DNA from: Prevotella sp.
Lineage (GTDB): Bacteria; Bacteroidota; Bacteroidia; Bacteroidales; Dysgonomonadaceae
Length of the DNA stretch: 64,000 nt
Assembly (NCBI GenBank): GCA_031285625.1
Contig: JAITVV010000095.1
Span: forward strand, 248,001-312,000
Reading direction: 5' to 3'
A program made the translations under genes and the position numbers. This document shows positions 45,838 to 54,794 of this stretch, one piece after another; position 1 is the first letter of the stretch; each line of letters starts with the position of its first letter. The notes under the pieces were generated by a model. It worked only from the letters and a program-made list of their open reading frames with translations. It ran no database searches and was not told where the DNA came from.

Positions 45838-46242
45838 ATGAATATAATTCTAAAAAAACAGAACATCATATATCTCCTTATACTTATCGTTATAGTTTCA
45901 TTTACACAATGCTCGGGAAGCGTCGAAAGCCAGTTGCAATCTGTAGCTAAAGAGACCAACAGGGATTGTCCGATTATGAGAGACCAGTGGACACGGCTGG
46001 ATAGCTGCTCTGTACAGGGAGAAAATACATTCAGGTATTATTTTACTATTGTGCAGATAGTGGTTACTGATACAACCAATCTGAAATCGCAGATAAAACC
46101 GCAAATAATAGAAACAGTAAAAAACCATCCCAGTACAAGGATATTCAGAGACAACGACGTAACCCTGGTATACAAATATAACGATGAACAAGGGAAATAC
46201 CTGTTTACAATAATGGCAGCACCACAGGATTACAAAAAATAA
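45838..46242 (+). CDS. Hypothetical lipoprotein
   Basis: 134 residues. Membrane-signal segment about residues 8-25 followed by lipobox-like TQC. The mature part is 110 residues, helix-strand mixed, ending YKK. No family recognised. Same strand as the YhcH-like gene 70 bp later. Confidence 0.65.
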   Translation: MNIILKKQNIIYLLILIVIVSFTQCSGSVESQLQSVAKETNRDCPIMRDQWTRLDSCSVQGENTFRYYFTIVQIVVTDTTNLKSQIKPQIIETVKNHPSTRIFRDNDVTLVYKYNDEQGKYLFTIMAAPQDYKK

Positions 46243-46312
46243 GACCTCAGACCTTATTTATTTTATATCCGGAAAGTTATTACATTGATTATTAACGTTT
46301 ACTCATTATACC

Positions 46313-46759
46313 ATGATAATTGACAAATTAGATAATTCGAAAAAATACGAAGATTTGCACCCCCTGTTTAAACAAGCATTCGACTACCTGAAATCTGTTG
46401 ATTTCTCGAAAGCCGAAACAGGTAAAACAGAACTGAAAGAGAAAGACCTCTTCCTGATGGTTAGCGACAGTGATCTGAAAACAGCTGATAATGCCAAACT
46501 GGAAGTGCATAACAAATATATAGATATTCAGCTTCCGGTAAGCAAACCCGAAACATTTGGATGGACATCGCGCGCAGATTTGCAGCAGGAAACCGAACCT
46601 TTCAATGAAGAAAGGGATATCCAGTTTTTTAACGATAAGGCGGAAACATTTATTACGGTGCATCCCGGAAACTTTCTTATTTTCTTCCCCGAAGATGGTC
46701 ATGCACCATGCATCGGCGAAGGACAGGTAAGAAAAGTAGTGGTAAAAATAAGAATGTAA
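46313..46759 (+). CDS. YhcH/YjgK/YiaL (DUF386) family protein
   Basis: 148-residue cupin-like protein. Hallmarks are LKEKDLFLMV..., DIQLPVSKPETFGW, DIQFFNDKAETFITVHPGNFLIFFPEDGHAPC with metal-ligand His residues. Family members are linked to sialic acid, biofilm (TabA) and sugar metabolism, but substrates remain uncertain. Single gene. Confidence 0.92.
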   Translation: MIIDKLDNSKKYEDLHPLFKQAFDYLKSVDFSKAETGKTELKEKDLFLMVSDSDLKTADNAKLEVHNKYIDIQLPVSKPETFGWTSRADLQQETEPFNEERDIQFFNDKAETFITVHPGNFLIFFPEDGHAPCIGEGQVRKVVVKIRM

Positions 46760-46760
46760 A

Positions 46761-46952
46761 TTAATTATGAGTTATAAATTATAAGTTATGATAAACATTT
46801 GTTGACGTATTTTTGTCATGCTGACAATAGGAAGCATCCCATTTATCAAGGACAAAACAGAAGAGATCCTTCGTCCCTCAGGTTGACAAGAATAGAATGT
46901 AATAATGTGAAATCTCTGCTTATAGCTTATAACTCATAGCTCATAACTGAAC
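46761..46952. repeat. Repeat composite between DUF386 and glgB
   Basis: Two AATTATGAGTTATAAATTATAAGTTATGA-like arms (46761-46797 and 46918-46952, the second on the opposite strand) enclose a TGTCAT-family copy C (46811-46890). Inverted arms are imperfect. Composite of two repeat families, no coding potential. Confidence 0.6.
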
Positions 46953-46957
46953 AAGAT

Positions 46958-48964
46958 ATGCTTAAATTGATTAAAAACGATCCGTGGCTAAAGCCTTATG
47001 CAGAAGCAATAGAAGGCCGTTACAACTATGTTCTCAAGAGAGAAGCTAGTTTAACAAATAACGGAAAGACATCCCTTTCCGAGTTTGCGTCGGGCCATCT
47101 TTATTATGGCTTGCACAGAACTGCCCGCACATGGGTTTTCCGCGAATGGGCCCCAAATGCCACAGCCATTTATATGGTGGGAGATTTTAACAACTGGCAA
47201 AAACAGGACGAGTACAAACTCAACCCTAAGGAAAACGGGGAGTGGGAACTGAAACTGCCTCTAAGCAAGATAAAGCACGGAGACCTCTTTAAGCTTATTG
47301 TTTGCTGGAACGAAGGAGAAGCAGAACGGGTACCGGCATGGTGCACTCGTGTGGTTCAGGACGAGCAGACTAAAATATTCAGTGCCCAGGTGTGGCATCC
47401 CGAAACACCTTATCAATTTAAGAAAAAGAATTTTAAGCCAAAAACCGACCCGCTTCTGATATACGAGTGCCATATAGGTATGGCTGCCGAAACGGAAAAA
47501 GTTGGCACATATGAAGAATTCAGAACAAATATACTTCCCCGCATAAAAGAGGACGGCTACAATGCCATACAGATAATGGCCATACAGGAGCACCCTTACT
47601 ATGGCTCTTTCGGATATCATGTATCGAGCTTCTTTGCCGCATCTTCGCGGTTTGGCACACCGGACGAACTGAAACACCTGATAGACGATGCACATGCTTT
47701 AGGCCTGGCGGTTATCATGGATATCGTACATTCCCATGCGGTGAAGAATGAAGTGGAAGGCCTTGGACGTTTCGATGGCTCGTACACACTCTATTTTCAT
47801 GGGGGCAGCAGGCGTGAACACCCTGCATGGGATTCGTTGAACTTCAACTATGGAAAAGATGAAGTGGTGCATTTCCTTTTGTCCAACTGTAAATTCTGGC
47901 TTGAAGAATATAAATTTGACGGCTTCCGTTTCGATGGTGTAACCTCCATGCTTTATTACAGCCATGGACTGGGAGATAACTTTTCGGGCTATCCCGATTA
48001 TTACAATGGCAATGAAGATGAAGATGCTATCTGTTACCTTACATTAGCAAATAAGCTGATACATGAAGTGAACCCGCATGCCATTACAATTGCCGAAGAG
48101 GTGAGCGGTATGCCCGGGCTGGCTGCTAAAATAAACGATGGCGGATACGGATTCGATTACCGTATGGCGATGAATATACCCGACTACTGGATCAAGATAA
48201 TCAAGGAACGCAAAGATGAGGACTGGCATCCTACAGGTATATTCTGGGAACTGACCAACAGAAGAAGCGACGAGAAAACAATATCGTATGCCGAGAGCCA
48301 TGATCAGGCTCTGGTAGGCGATAAAACAATCATTTTCCGGCTGATAGATGCCGATATGTACTGGTACATGTCGAAACATTACGGCAGTTCGTATGCTACC
48401 GACAGAGGTATTGCCTTGCACAAGATGATACGTCTGATTACTGCCACTACTATAAACGGTGGTTACCTCAACTTTATGGGAAATGAATTCGGGCATCCCG
48501 AATGGATCGACTTTCCGCGCGAGGGTAACGGATGGTCATACAAATATGCACGAAGGCAATGGTGGCTGGCTGATAACAAAGACCTGAAATATCATTATCT
48601 GGGCGACTTTGACAAGGCCATGTTAAACCTGATTTCTTCGGTAAAGAAATTTGAGAAATTACCGATTGTAAAATTATGGGACAAAGACGAAGACCAGGTG
48701 CTGGCATATATGCGCGGAGACCTTATTTTTGTATTCAACTTTAATCCTCACCAGTCATTTACCGACTATGGCTTCCTTGCCCCTGAGGGTAAATACCAGG
48801 TAGTGCTGGATACAGATACCCAGGCATACGGTGGCAATGGGTTAACGGATGATACGGTGGAACATTTTACTATCTATGATGAACTATACCATAAAGACGG
48901 TAAAGGCTGGCTGAGGCTATATATTCCTGCTCGCACTGCTTTTGTGTTGAAAAATATGGATTAA
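46958..48964 (+). CDS. glgB: 1,4-alpha-glucan branching enzyme
   Basis: 668-residue GH13 enzyme making alpha-1,6 branches in glycogen. N-terminal CBM48-like domain (YGLHRTARTWVFREWAPNA...). Catalytic residues in the TIM barrel: GFRFDGVTSML (Asp nucleophile), IAEEVSGMPG (Glu acid) and YAESHDQALVGD. Beta-sandwich at the C-terminus. Closer in look to the eukaryote-like GH13_8 subgroup than to E. coli GlgB. No other glg gene is adjacent. Confidence 0.95.
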   Translation: MLKLIKNDPWLKPYAEAIEGRYNYVLKREASLTNNGKTSLSEFASGHLYYGLHRTARTWVFREWAPNATAIYMVGDFNNWQKQDEYKLNPKENGEWELKLPLSKIKHGDLFKLIVCWNEGEAERVPAWCTRVVQDEQTKIFSAQVWHPETPYQFKKKNFKPKTDPLLIYECHIGMAAETEKVGTYEEFRTNILPRIKEDGYNAIQIMAIQEHPYYGSFGYHVSSFFAASSRFGTPDELKHLIDDAHALGLAVIMDIVHSHAVKNEVEGLGRFDGSYTLYFHGGSRREHPAWDSLNFNYGKDEVVHFLLSNCKFWLEEYKFDGFRFDGVTSMLYYSHGLGDNFSGYPDYYNGNEDEDAICYLTLANKLIHEVNPHAITIAEEVSGMPGLAAKINDGGYGFDYRMAMNIPDYWIKIIKERKDEDWHPTGIFWELTNRRSDEKTISYAESHDQALVGDKTIIFRLIDADMYWYMSKHYGSSYATDRGIALHKMIRLITATTINGGYLNFMGNEFGHPEWIDFPREGNGWSYKYARRQWWLADNKDLKYHYLGDFDKAMLNLISSVKKFEKLPIVKLWDKDEDQVLAYMRGDLIFVFNFNPHQSFTDYGFLAPEGKYQVVLDTDTQAYGGNGLTDDTVEHFTIYDELYHKDGKGWLRLYIPARTAFVLKNMD

Positions 48965-48980
48965 CAGATTTAACTAATAT

Positions 48981-49015
48981 AAAAAACGCCTTACTATTTA
49001 AGCAAGGCGTTTTTT
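48981..49015. terminator. Bidirectional terminator between glgB and the phage lysis genes
   Basis: AAAAAACGCCTT (48981-48992) pairs with AAGGCGTTTTTT (49004-49015). It separates the host gene glgB from the convergent spanin-like gene. Confidence 0.85.
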
Positions 49016-49023
49016 TATGATCT

Positions 49024-49449
49024 CTATTTTCTTATCCACTTAAAGCACAGATAACCAATAATAAAAAGCAACAATATCCGTCCACACCATATCTGAAACG
49101 ACTGAAATGACGAAAGCCTGTTTACTTCCTGATACTCAACCACCGGATAAGGTACGGATATACTATCTACTTTGAATATAGAATCCCTTACCAGCTTGTC
49201 GCGATACAAATACCTGAATTTTTCGAGCCATACGGTATCACCTTTCATCTTTATCAATACAGAATCGTACAGATGAACAGAATCGCGCAATACTTTGTCA
49301 CGGTATTCTACTTTTACGGTTTCTACAGGAACATATACAGTATTAGTTTTGCAACTGCCAAACAGACATAGCAGAAGTATGGGGATGAAGATGTTGCGGA
49401 GTGAAATTATAAAAGAAATGCTTTTATCGTTTGTAATTATCTCTAACAT
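49024..49449 (-). CDS. Candidate unimolecular spanin (outer-membrane lipoprotein with C-terminal membrane helix)
   Basis: 141 residues. N-terminal hydrophobic segment with lipobox FGSC (Cys33), then about 80 residues of polar, beta-rich sequence with repeated RDSV/RDSI motifs, and a C-terminal membrane helix (ILLLFIIGYLCFKWIRK) ending positive. A lipoprotein tether at one end and an inner-membrane helix at the other is the u-spanin layout of phage T1 gp11, which fuses the membranes in the last lysis step. It follows holin and endolysin on the same strand. Not confirmed by homology. Confidence 0.55.
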   Translation of the reverse strand: MLEIITNDKSISFIISLRNIFIPILLLCLFGSCKTNTVYVPVETVKVEYRDKVLRDSVHLYDSVLIKMKGDTVWLEKFRYLYRDKLVRDSIFKVDSISVPYPVVEYQEVNRLSSFQSFQIWCGRILLLFIIGYLCFKWIRK

Positions 49450-49485
49450 AATCTTTTGTTTTTAATTTTATTATTGTATTTATAC

Positions 49486-49572
49486 TGTCATTCTTCGTTT
49501 CACTCACAATCTCTTTCCTCTTTCCATGACAAAATGAGCCGGGATGCTTCTTCCTACGTCAGCATGACAAAA
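49486..49572. repeat. Interspersed repeat, TGTCAT family, copy D
   Basis: 87-bp unit between the endolysin and spanin-like genes, with terminal TGTCATTCTTCG and AGCATGACAAAA. Confidence 0.65.
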
Positions 49573-49593
49573 TTTCTCAAAAATGAGTAAAAC

Positions 49594-50115
49594 TCATTCT
49601 GTGAACTTAAAATCGTTAATACGGTTTATCCATCCCTTACGGAATTTCCTGTTAGCTGGTCGCGAGTGAACGATTCTCTCTATAAAGTCGAACCTTTCCT
49701 GCTTTATCTTACGGAATAGTTCTTTCTGATCGGGATAAGTGTTCACCGCCGCAAGTGTTCTGGATCCTACCACTCCGTCTGTTGCTACCTTCAGTATCTT
49801 TTGTGGCAGCTTAATTCCATAACCTCCCGATGCCCATACCCAGTCGACCAGGATATTAGCAACCGGCTGACTGTTTATATTATCTGCCAGCCACTTATCC
49901 CAATACAGTGTTTTGAGTACATCGAGCCATTCGGCATCTGAGATATTCTTCAGGTCGCTGATGGTAGTCACCCGATACCCGTTCCGGCGGCGATAAAGGC
50001 TATAGGTACCTATGGTAATCCCTTTGTTGGTAGCTCCGCCCAGATCGGAAGGATCATTAACATAACCTCCTTCCCACTTCAGTATGATCGGAACAAGTTT
50101 ATTTATATCAGCCAT
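49594..50115 (-). CDS. Phage endolysin, glycosyl hydrolase 108 type
   Basis: 173-residue muramidase-like lysin. N-terminal catalytic segment ILKWEGGYVNDPSDLGGATNKGIT holds the Glu of the EGGY motif of GH108 (ZliS/SAR-like lysozyme group). The C-terminal part with ILKVATDGVVGSRTLAAVN matches the PG_binding_3 helix bundle. No signal peptide, so export depends on the holin. Overlaps the holin end by 8 bases (50108-50115). Confidence 0.9.
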   Translation of the reverse strand: MADINKLVPIILKWEGGYVNDPSDLGGATNKGITIGTYSLYRRRNGYRVTTISDLKNISDAEWLDVLKTLYWDKWLADNINSQPVANILVDWVWASGGYGIKLPQKILKVATDGVVGSRTLAAVNTYPDQKELFRKIKQERFDFIERIVHSRPANRKFRKGWINRINDFKFTE

Positions 50116-50602
50116 TGTCTTTATCCTTTCTGAAATAATCTCCCAAATGTTTTATCTTTTCTACAAACTTGACCGATAATACCCAATACAGAAATGATAC
50201 GACTTCGTTTTTAGGTTGTATTACTTTCCAGTTGCGAAGGATATTGGTCCCGTAGAAATAGATAACCACCCATGTGATCCAGGAGGTAAAATCTACTACC
50301 GAGCTGTCTTCCAGATGCATCTTTTTTCCTATAGCAAACGAAAGAAACAGCAAGAGCATAAATCCCACTACATACCACACCGACTGGAAAGCTTTTTTGA
50401 GACTGAAATCGACCCCTCTGGATATATCGGAAAGCAGACCATATAAAAAATTGAGAATGAACAGGATAAAAACAACAAGCAGAAAATCGTGTATCGGCTG
50501 AAAAAAATTTGTCAGCAGGGTTACAAGAAATACCCATACCCCTTTGAGCAGACTGATACAGAGATCCTGCAGTCTTTCGAAAATATTTATAATGCGTTGC
50601 AT
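50108..50602 (-). CDS. Phage holin-like membrane protein
   Basis: 164 residues from the ATG at 50602; the longer frame (to 50689) starts inside a non-coding part. Three hydrophobic segments: about residues 20-50, 67-90 and 105-130. Charged C-terminal tail (YFRKDKDNG). Position right before the endolysin, with an overlap of 8 bases, is the normal holin-lysin order. Assigned by membrane pattern and position, as the sequence is divergent. Confidence 0.75.
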   Translation of the reverse strand: MQRIINIFERLQDLCISLLKGVWVFLVTLLTNFFQPIHDFLLVVFILFILNFLYGLLSDISRGVDFSLKKAFQSVWYVVGFMLLLFLSFAIGKKMHLEDSSVVDFTSWITWVVIYFYGTNILRNWKVIQPKNEVVSFLYWVLSVKFVEKIKHLGDYFRKDKDNG

Positions 50603-50660
50603 AGTGATATAGTTATATATGATTGTATTATCTTTACATTTTAAAAAATTATTAAAATCC

Positions 50661-51374
50661 ATGAAGAGGACTTTGCTTTTGCTTATCATTGCTATCTGTC
50701 TTTACAGTTGTAACAAGAATGAATCACCCAACCTGATAGTTAAGAAATGGGTTGCAGTGGGAAACTCTATAACTTGGCATCCAATCAATAATAATTGGGC
50801 TGGAGAGTGGGGAATGGCTGCAACCTCTATAGAAAATGACTATGTTCATATCCTCAATCAAAATTTTAAAAACAATTTTGATAGTGTGAGTTTCAAAATA
50901 GATTGGGCTGTAGATTGGGAAACCAATCATCCAAACTACGATTTGTCTTATTTTGACAAGTTCTTTGATGGAGATGAGGACTTAGTCGTAATTAGGCTCG
51001 GGGAAAATGTGAAAGACACAACTAACTTTGAGGCTGATTTTAGACACCTTATCCAACATTTAAAACATCTATCTCCTAATGCTAAATTCGTTATTACAGG
51101 AATATTTATGTCTGACAGTAACGATTTAAAATACAAGGAAACTATACAGAAAAAGATTGCTAAATCAGAAAACTGTATATGGGTTCCAATTAATCAACTA
51201 GACACTAAGGAAAATAGGAACTTTATAGGTAATACCGTCAATGGACGTACCATAGAAAACCAAGCAGTTGCTGATCATCCGGGAGACAAGGGTATGGAAG
51301 CCATTGCAGAAGTTATATTTGAATCGCTACAAAAAAAAGGTAAATCAATTCTTACTCTGTCTGCCATTCGTTGA
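50661..51374 (+). CDS. SGNH/GDSL hydrolase lipoprotein
   Basis: 237 residues from ATG 50661; the earlier start at 50619 would add a polar stretch. Lipobox LYSC. Block I is VAVGNSITWHP; block V is ADHPGDKGMEAIAE with the catalytic Asp and His; RLGENVKD stands for block III. Members deacetylate or de-esterify glycans. It lies on the plus strand, inverted between the holin and tail-fibre genes of the phage block; the tail fibre also ends in an SGNH domain, but the two proteins are not close. Confidence 0.8.
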   Translation: MKRTLLLLIIAICLYSCNKNESPNLIVKKWVAVGNSITWHPINNNWAGEWGMAATSIENDYVHILNQNFKNNFDSVSFKIDWAVDWETNHPNYDLSYFDKFFDGDEDLVVIRLGENVKDTTNFEADFRHLIQHLKHLSPNAKFVITGIFMSDSNDLKYKETIQKKIAKSENCIWVPINQLDTKENRNFIGNTVNGRTIENQAVADHPGDKGMEAIAEVIFESLQKKGKSILTLSAIR

Positions 51375-51461
51375 AAACCGATGTGATATATTTAGATGCA
51401 TATTTACATGTATTTTGAAAATTATTTATATCTTCACCAAGCAATTCTTATTCAATATTTA

Positions 51462-51656
51462 ATGAAATATTTTGTCGATGTTCAAGATGAAGATGCACTT
51501 ATATCCAACGGGGTGTATAATGTTGTAATCTGTAAGAAATTCCTATTTTTAAACATCCGGATTCGCCATATTGGTTCTTTTAATGAAAGTAACCTTTCAG
51601 AGAAAAATGATCTAATCAACAAAGCTAACCGGTATTGTTCTATTTACAACTTATAA
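51462..51656 (+). CDS. Small hypothetical protein (64 aa)
   Basis: Frame from ATG 51462. A short mixed strand-helix sequence (KYFVDVQDEDALISNGVYNVVICK, then an Asn-rich end). The composition looks coding, but no homologue is known to me, and the strand is opposite to the surrounding phage genes. It could be a remnant. Confidence 0.35.
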   Translation: MKYFVDVQDEDALISNGVYNVVICKKFLFLNIRIRHIGSFNESNLSEKNDLINKANRYCSIYNL

Positions 51657-53396
51657 TAAAGCCTTTACCCTATTGCCAAATACTCGCGCAATTTTTATGT
51701 GTGCAGATTCTGTTATATGCACACCATCGACTGGAGCATAAACATTTAGGTTCCCTGAGAAAATGCCTATTTCATTATATACGTCATAAATAGGAATTGA
51801 AAGCCATTTACAGATTATTCGTTCTACTTCCCTGTATTGTTCTATATTTGCGAGGTTTGTAGGCGCAGGAGTCATACACACAATTCTGGCTTCGGGTACT
51901 TTCCTTACCAAAGTCTCCATACATTTACGGTATGCATCGGAGAAATTATCTGTCAATGTAAGAGAGTCAAAAGCTTTACTTAAAGTTGTATTCGCATCAC
52001 CTACGGTTCTGCGCTGCCAACAGTCATTTGTACCGATCATTATAGTAACAAGCCCTTTGAAATCGGTAGGAATCTGATTTATTTGAAGTATTAAACCATC
52101 ATCCCCCATTGCCATTTTACCACCTATTGCAAGGTTTGTAAAAGGCATGCCGAACTTTGCAGCCATTTTCACAGCCCAACTATTCGCGCCCTCGGTTAAA
52201 CTGTCACCACATGCGTAATAATCCAATTTTTCGACTGGATTAGCATCATCGATCACGTTCGAAACGGGTATGTATAAGTTTGGAATAACTATATTTTTGC
52301 CTGCATTTTTTTTCTTGATATAAAAACCGTCAAAAATTGATGTCCTACCATTAAATCGAATATAAGCACAATTTATCGGTGTGGTAAAATCACCGAAAGG
52401 ACTACTATTTGAGGCGACTCCATTATTTGTGATAAACCTCTTTTCCGAATCGTAAAATAAAAACATCGGATTAAGGTTAACAAGGTTTGTAGTGTATTCT
52501 ATTCCCGGCTCAATAGGTAAATAGTCAATTGTATATTTATAGTCACCACTAGAAACAGCATTCCAATTGTTAAGAAATCCATTACCCATGTTTAAAGTAG
52601 CAGGCAAAATATTTCCTGAGTTACTTTCTACCTCTACCTCGAACGCGCCCCGCATATCTTCTACGCCCAGATCGACAGCCAATTTCTTTATTACGTTTGA
52701 TTCAGGGGAAGGATATATATAAATCTGTGAATTTTTACCAATATTGGGCATATAATTATATCTGACAAAAGCACAGTTAGCAGGCGTTGTAAATATTCCT
52801 CCCCAAACAGTTGTGCGAGTACCGAATGATGAACCGATAAAGGTTTTATTTGCATCATAAAAAATAAAACGTTGATCATCTTGCGCCTTTACAGAGTTAC
52901 ACATATATGTTACGTTTGGCTGTACTGGCACATATATTTGGTTATATGATATTTGATCTGTGAAACGCGCTTTTTGTTCAACGCCATTGGCATCCAGAAA
53001 ATAGTCTACAATATTTGAGTAGCTTGGTACAAGATTATTATACTCAAATACTTCAAGATTTGAAGTATAATTGATTCCCTTAATATTAAGAACCATCTGC
53101 TGATTTTTCCCTATTTCATCAGTAAACAACTTCAAGCTCGGGGCTTTTACTGTATCCTGCCCTGTTTCTTGCGAAACGGCAATGACGCTGGGCACACCCG
53201 TATCCGCCGTGCCAACCCACCAGTTGTTGTTAGTACCCACAAAGGGCGCATCCCCCTTGTCTCCCTTGTTACCTTTGAGCAGATTGATCGGGACTTTCAC
53301 CGAATTATCGTTCTTGTCGGTACCCAGCGTATACAAGTTTTCGATCGTTGTAGCCTCAGGTAACTCCGATATTATTTTTTTCTTTATTTCTTCCAT
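51651..53396 (-). CDS. Phage tail fibre with C-terminal SGNH esterase domain
   Basis: 581 residues from the ATG at 53396; the longer frame to 53417 overlaps the preceding gene more. N-terminal 30 residues then a short collagen-like segment GNKGDKGD. Middle beta-rich repeats (residues 60-370). The C-terminal 180 residues form an SGNH hydrolase: ACGDSLTEG, GGKMAMGD, GTNDCW and DGVHIT blocks are all present. Binds and probably deacetylates host surface glycans. It starts inside the end of the 191-residue gene (overlap 53384-53396). Confidence 0.8.
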   Translation of the reverse strand: MEEIKKKIISELPEATTIENLYTLGTDKNDNSVKVPINLLKGNKGDKGDAPFVGTNNNWWVGTADTGVPSVIAVSQETGQDTVKAPSLKLFTDEIGKNQQMVLNIKGINYTSNLEVFEYNNLVPSYSNIVDYFLDANGVEQKARFTDQISYNQIYVPVQPNVTYMCNSVKAQDDQRFIFYDANKTFIGSSFGTRTTVWGGIFTTPANCAFVRYNYMPNIGKNSQIYIYPSPESNVIKKLAVDLGVEDMRGAFEVEVESNSGNILPATLNMGNGFLNNWNAVSSGDYKYTIDYLPIEPGIEYTTNLVNLNPMFLFYDSEKRFITNNGVASNSSPFGDFTTPINCAYIRFNGRTSIFDGFYIKKKNAGKNIVIPNLYIPVSNVIDDANPVEKLDYYACGDSLTEGANSWAVKMAAKFGMPFTNLAIGGKMAMGDDGLILQINQIPTDFKGLVTIMIGTNDCWQRRTVGDANTTLSKAFDSLTLTDNFSDAYRKCMETLVRKVPEARIVCMTPAPTNLANIEQYREVERIICKWLSIPIYDVYNEIGIFSGNLNVYAPVDGVHITESAHIKIARVFGNRVKALL

Positions 53397-53959
53397 AATT
53401 CTAAAATTGGTATACAATAACCATCTTCTGTTGTTACCAGATTTACTTTATCTTCAGTACTCAATAATGACTCTATAACTGTTTTGTCCGGTGCTGCCTC
53501 GAATAAGGGGTAGATTGACTTTTTAGTAATAGTGATACTATATCCTGCCGTTTCGCCTCGCTGCCCCGTTTGTTGAGTATAACTAAGGGTAGCGCCGCCA
53601 TCAGAGCCAAATGAGAACATCTTGCCTTGCGAAGAGAATACTATCAGGTACTTATTCACTTTGGTTAGCAACAGGCTGGCTGTTTTCTGATAATCCAGTG
53701 ACCTTACGAATGTTGTTATTGCTTGTGTATATATTCCGTTGTCCTGATTTTCGGTAAAATTCGATTCATCCACAACATCAAGCCTGATATAATCCTGTGC
53801 GGATATCTTGATGCTGTCAATAAAACATTGATCATACAGCTTATCATCTCTAAACCGATAACTTACAAAGTCCCGGATATCCAAAAGATAAATTTCTGAT
53901 ATACCCCCCGGATTATACTCACACGAGTGCTTTATATTTTGGATTAATCTACAATTCAT
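53384..53959 (-). CDS. Tail-tube-like structural protein, paralogue 2
   Basis: 191 residues. Starts with the pattern M-N-C-R-L-x2-N-I-x3-C-x-Y-x4-GI-x-x-IYLLDIRDF, which is the same as in the gene at 54123, so the two are paralogues. Beta-strand-rich, with no signal peptide. Such small, Cys-started, beta-rich proteins after the capsid are typical of tail tube or neck proteins of siphophages in Bacteroidetes. Assigned by order and shared pattern, not by a known homologue. Confidence 0.5.
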   Translation of the reverse strand: MNCRLIQNIKHSCEYNPGGISEIYLLDIRDFVSYRFRDDKLYDQCFIDSIKISAQDYIRLDVVDESNFTENQDNGIYTQAITTFVRSLDYQKTASLLLTKVNKYLIVFSSQGKMFSFGSDGGATLSYTQQTGQRGETAGYSITITKKSIYPLFEAAPDKTVIESLLSTEDKVNLVTTEDGYCIPILELWKK

Positions 53960-53962
53960 AAT

Positions 53963-54118
53963 TAATTCGAAAATTAGCAGATTTGAAAATTAGCAAATAA
54001 CTTGTCTCTGATTTGTCATAGGAAGCATCCCGACCCGTTTTTCAAGGAGAAAAGAAAAGAGATGCTTCGTTGCCTCAGCACAGAAGCCATCATTGCTAAT
54101 TTTCAAATTTGCCGATTG
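53963..54118. repeat. Interspersed repeat R2 with nested TGTCAT copy E
   Basis: Left arm AATTCGAAAATTAGCAGATT at 53963 onward and right arm ATTGCTAATTTTCAAATTTG ending at 54118 are the TTAGCAAAT family. A partly deleted copy of the TGTCAT family lies between (54011-54080). The whole sits between the two tail-tube-like genes. Confidence 0.65.
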
Positions 54119-54122
54119 ATAC

Positions 54123-54659
54123 TTACGGAGTTATCACTGTTTTGTCCACTATTGCTGTGATCACGCTTTCGTCTTTCAGCAGGCGTCCTATCTCCAGTTC
54201 TGTGCCGGCAAGTGTAACCGTCCACCCGTTGGCATCGGCATCGGCTGCACCCGAAGCATAATTAAAGGCTGTGGCACTCAGTCCGTTGTTACGGCCAAGC
54301 ATAATAGAACGGTTGTTCTTATCTACCACTACCGCTGTGAACTTACCCAAGCTAAGCTTATCGCCCTGATTAATAATAGTATAATTATATTCACTCAATG
54401 TAAAGTTTACAGTATGCGTGCGATACTTGCCACCATTGCCATTCTGAGCCAGTTCGTCAGAAAATGAAGCTGTACTGTCAATGAAATCAATACTATATGC
54501 TTTTGCCGAATCAGCCAGCATTATAGTTTCTATTTCCTCATCTGTACCCATTGTATAAGTATTAGCCGGATCGTAGTTGAACAAGTACACGGCTTTGATA
54601 CCTGCTACTGTATAAGCACAGGTTTCTTTTGTGATATTTGATGTTAATTTACAAGACAT
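54123..54659 (-). CDS. Tail-tube-like structural protein, paralogue 1
   Basis: 178 residues from the ATG at 54659; the longer frame to 54731 starts in the repeat zone. Pattern M-S-C-K-L-x2-N-I-x4-C-x-Y-x3-GI-x-x-VYLFNYD matches the next gene, so these are paralogues. Beta-rich with DGWT-like strands near the end. Likely tail tube or neck protein, from its position next to the capsid gene. Not assigned by direct homology. Confidence 0.55.
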   Translation of the reverse strand: MSCKLTSNITKETCAYTVAGIKAVYLFNYDPANTYTMGTDEEIETIMLADSAKAYSIDFIDSTASFSDELAQNGNGGKYRTHTVNFTLSEYNYTIINQGDKLSLGKFTAVVVDKNNRSIMLGRNNGLSATAFNYASGAADADANGWTVTLAGTELEIGRLLKDESVITAIVDKTVITP

Positions 54660-54686
54660 AGTTTTTATTATTAATTTGTTAATAGA

Positions 54687-54793
54687 GTAATTAGCATATT
54701 TGAGAATTAGCATATTAGCAAATGGACGCAAAGCAAAAAAACATTGACAATGTCACCATTTGCTAATTTTCGAATTTGCTAATCTGCTAATTG
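54687..54793. repeat. Interspersed repeat R3, TTAGCAAAT family
   Basis: Left arm ATTAGCATATTTGAGAATTAG at 54687 onward, right arm ATTTGCTAATTTTCGAATTTG ending at 54793. It fills the gap between the tail-tube-like gene and the capsid gene and abuts the capsid stop codon. Confidence 0.65.
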
Positions 54794-54794
54794 A

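Noticed and set aside
46761-46952. Possible CRISPR-like array because of repeated short units
   Set aside because: Arms are inverted, irregular in spacing and enclose another dispersed repeat; there are no equal spacers and no cas genes.
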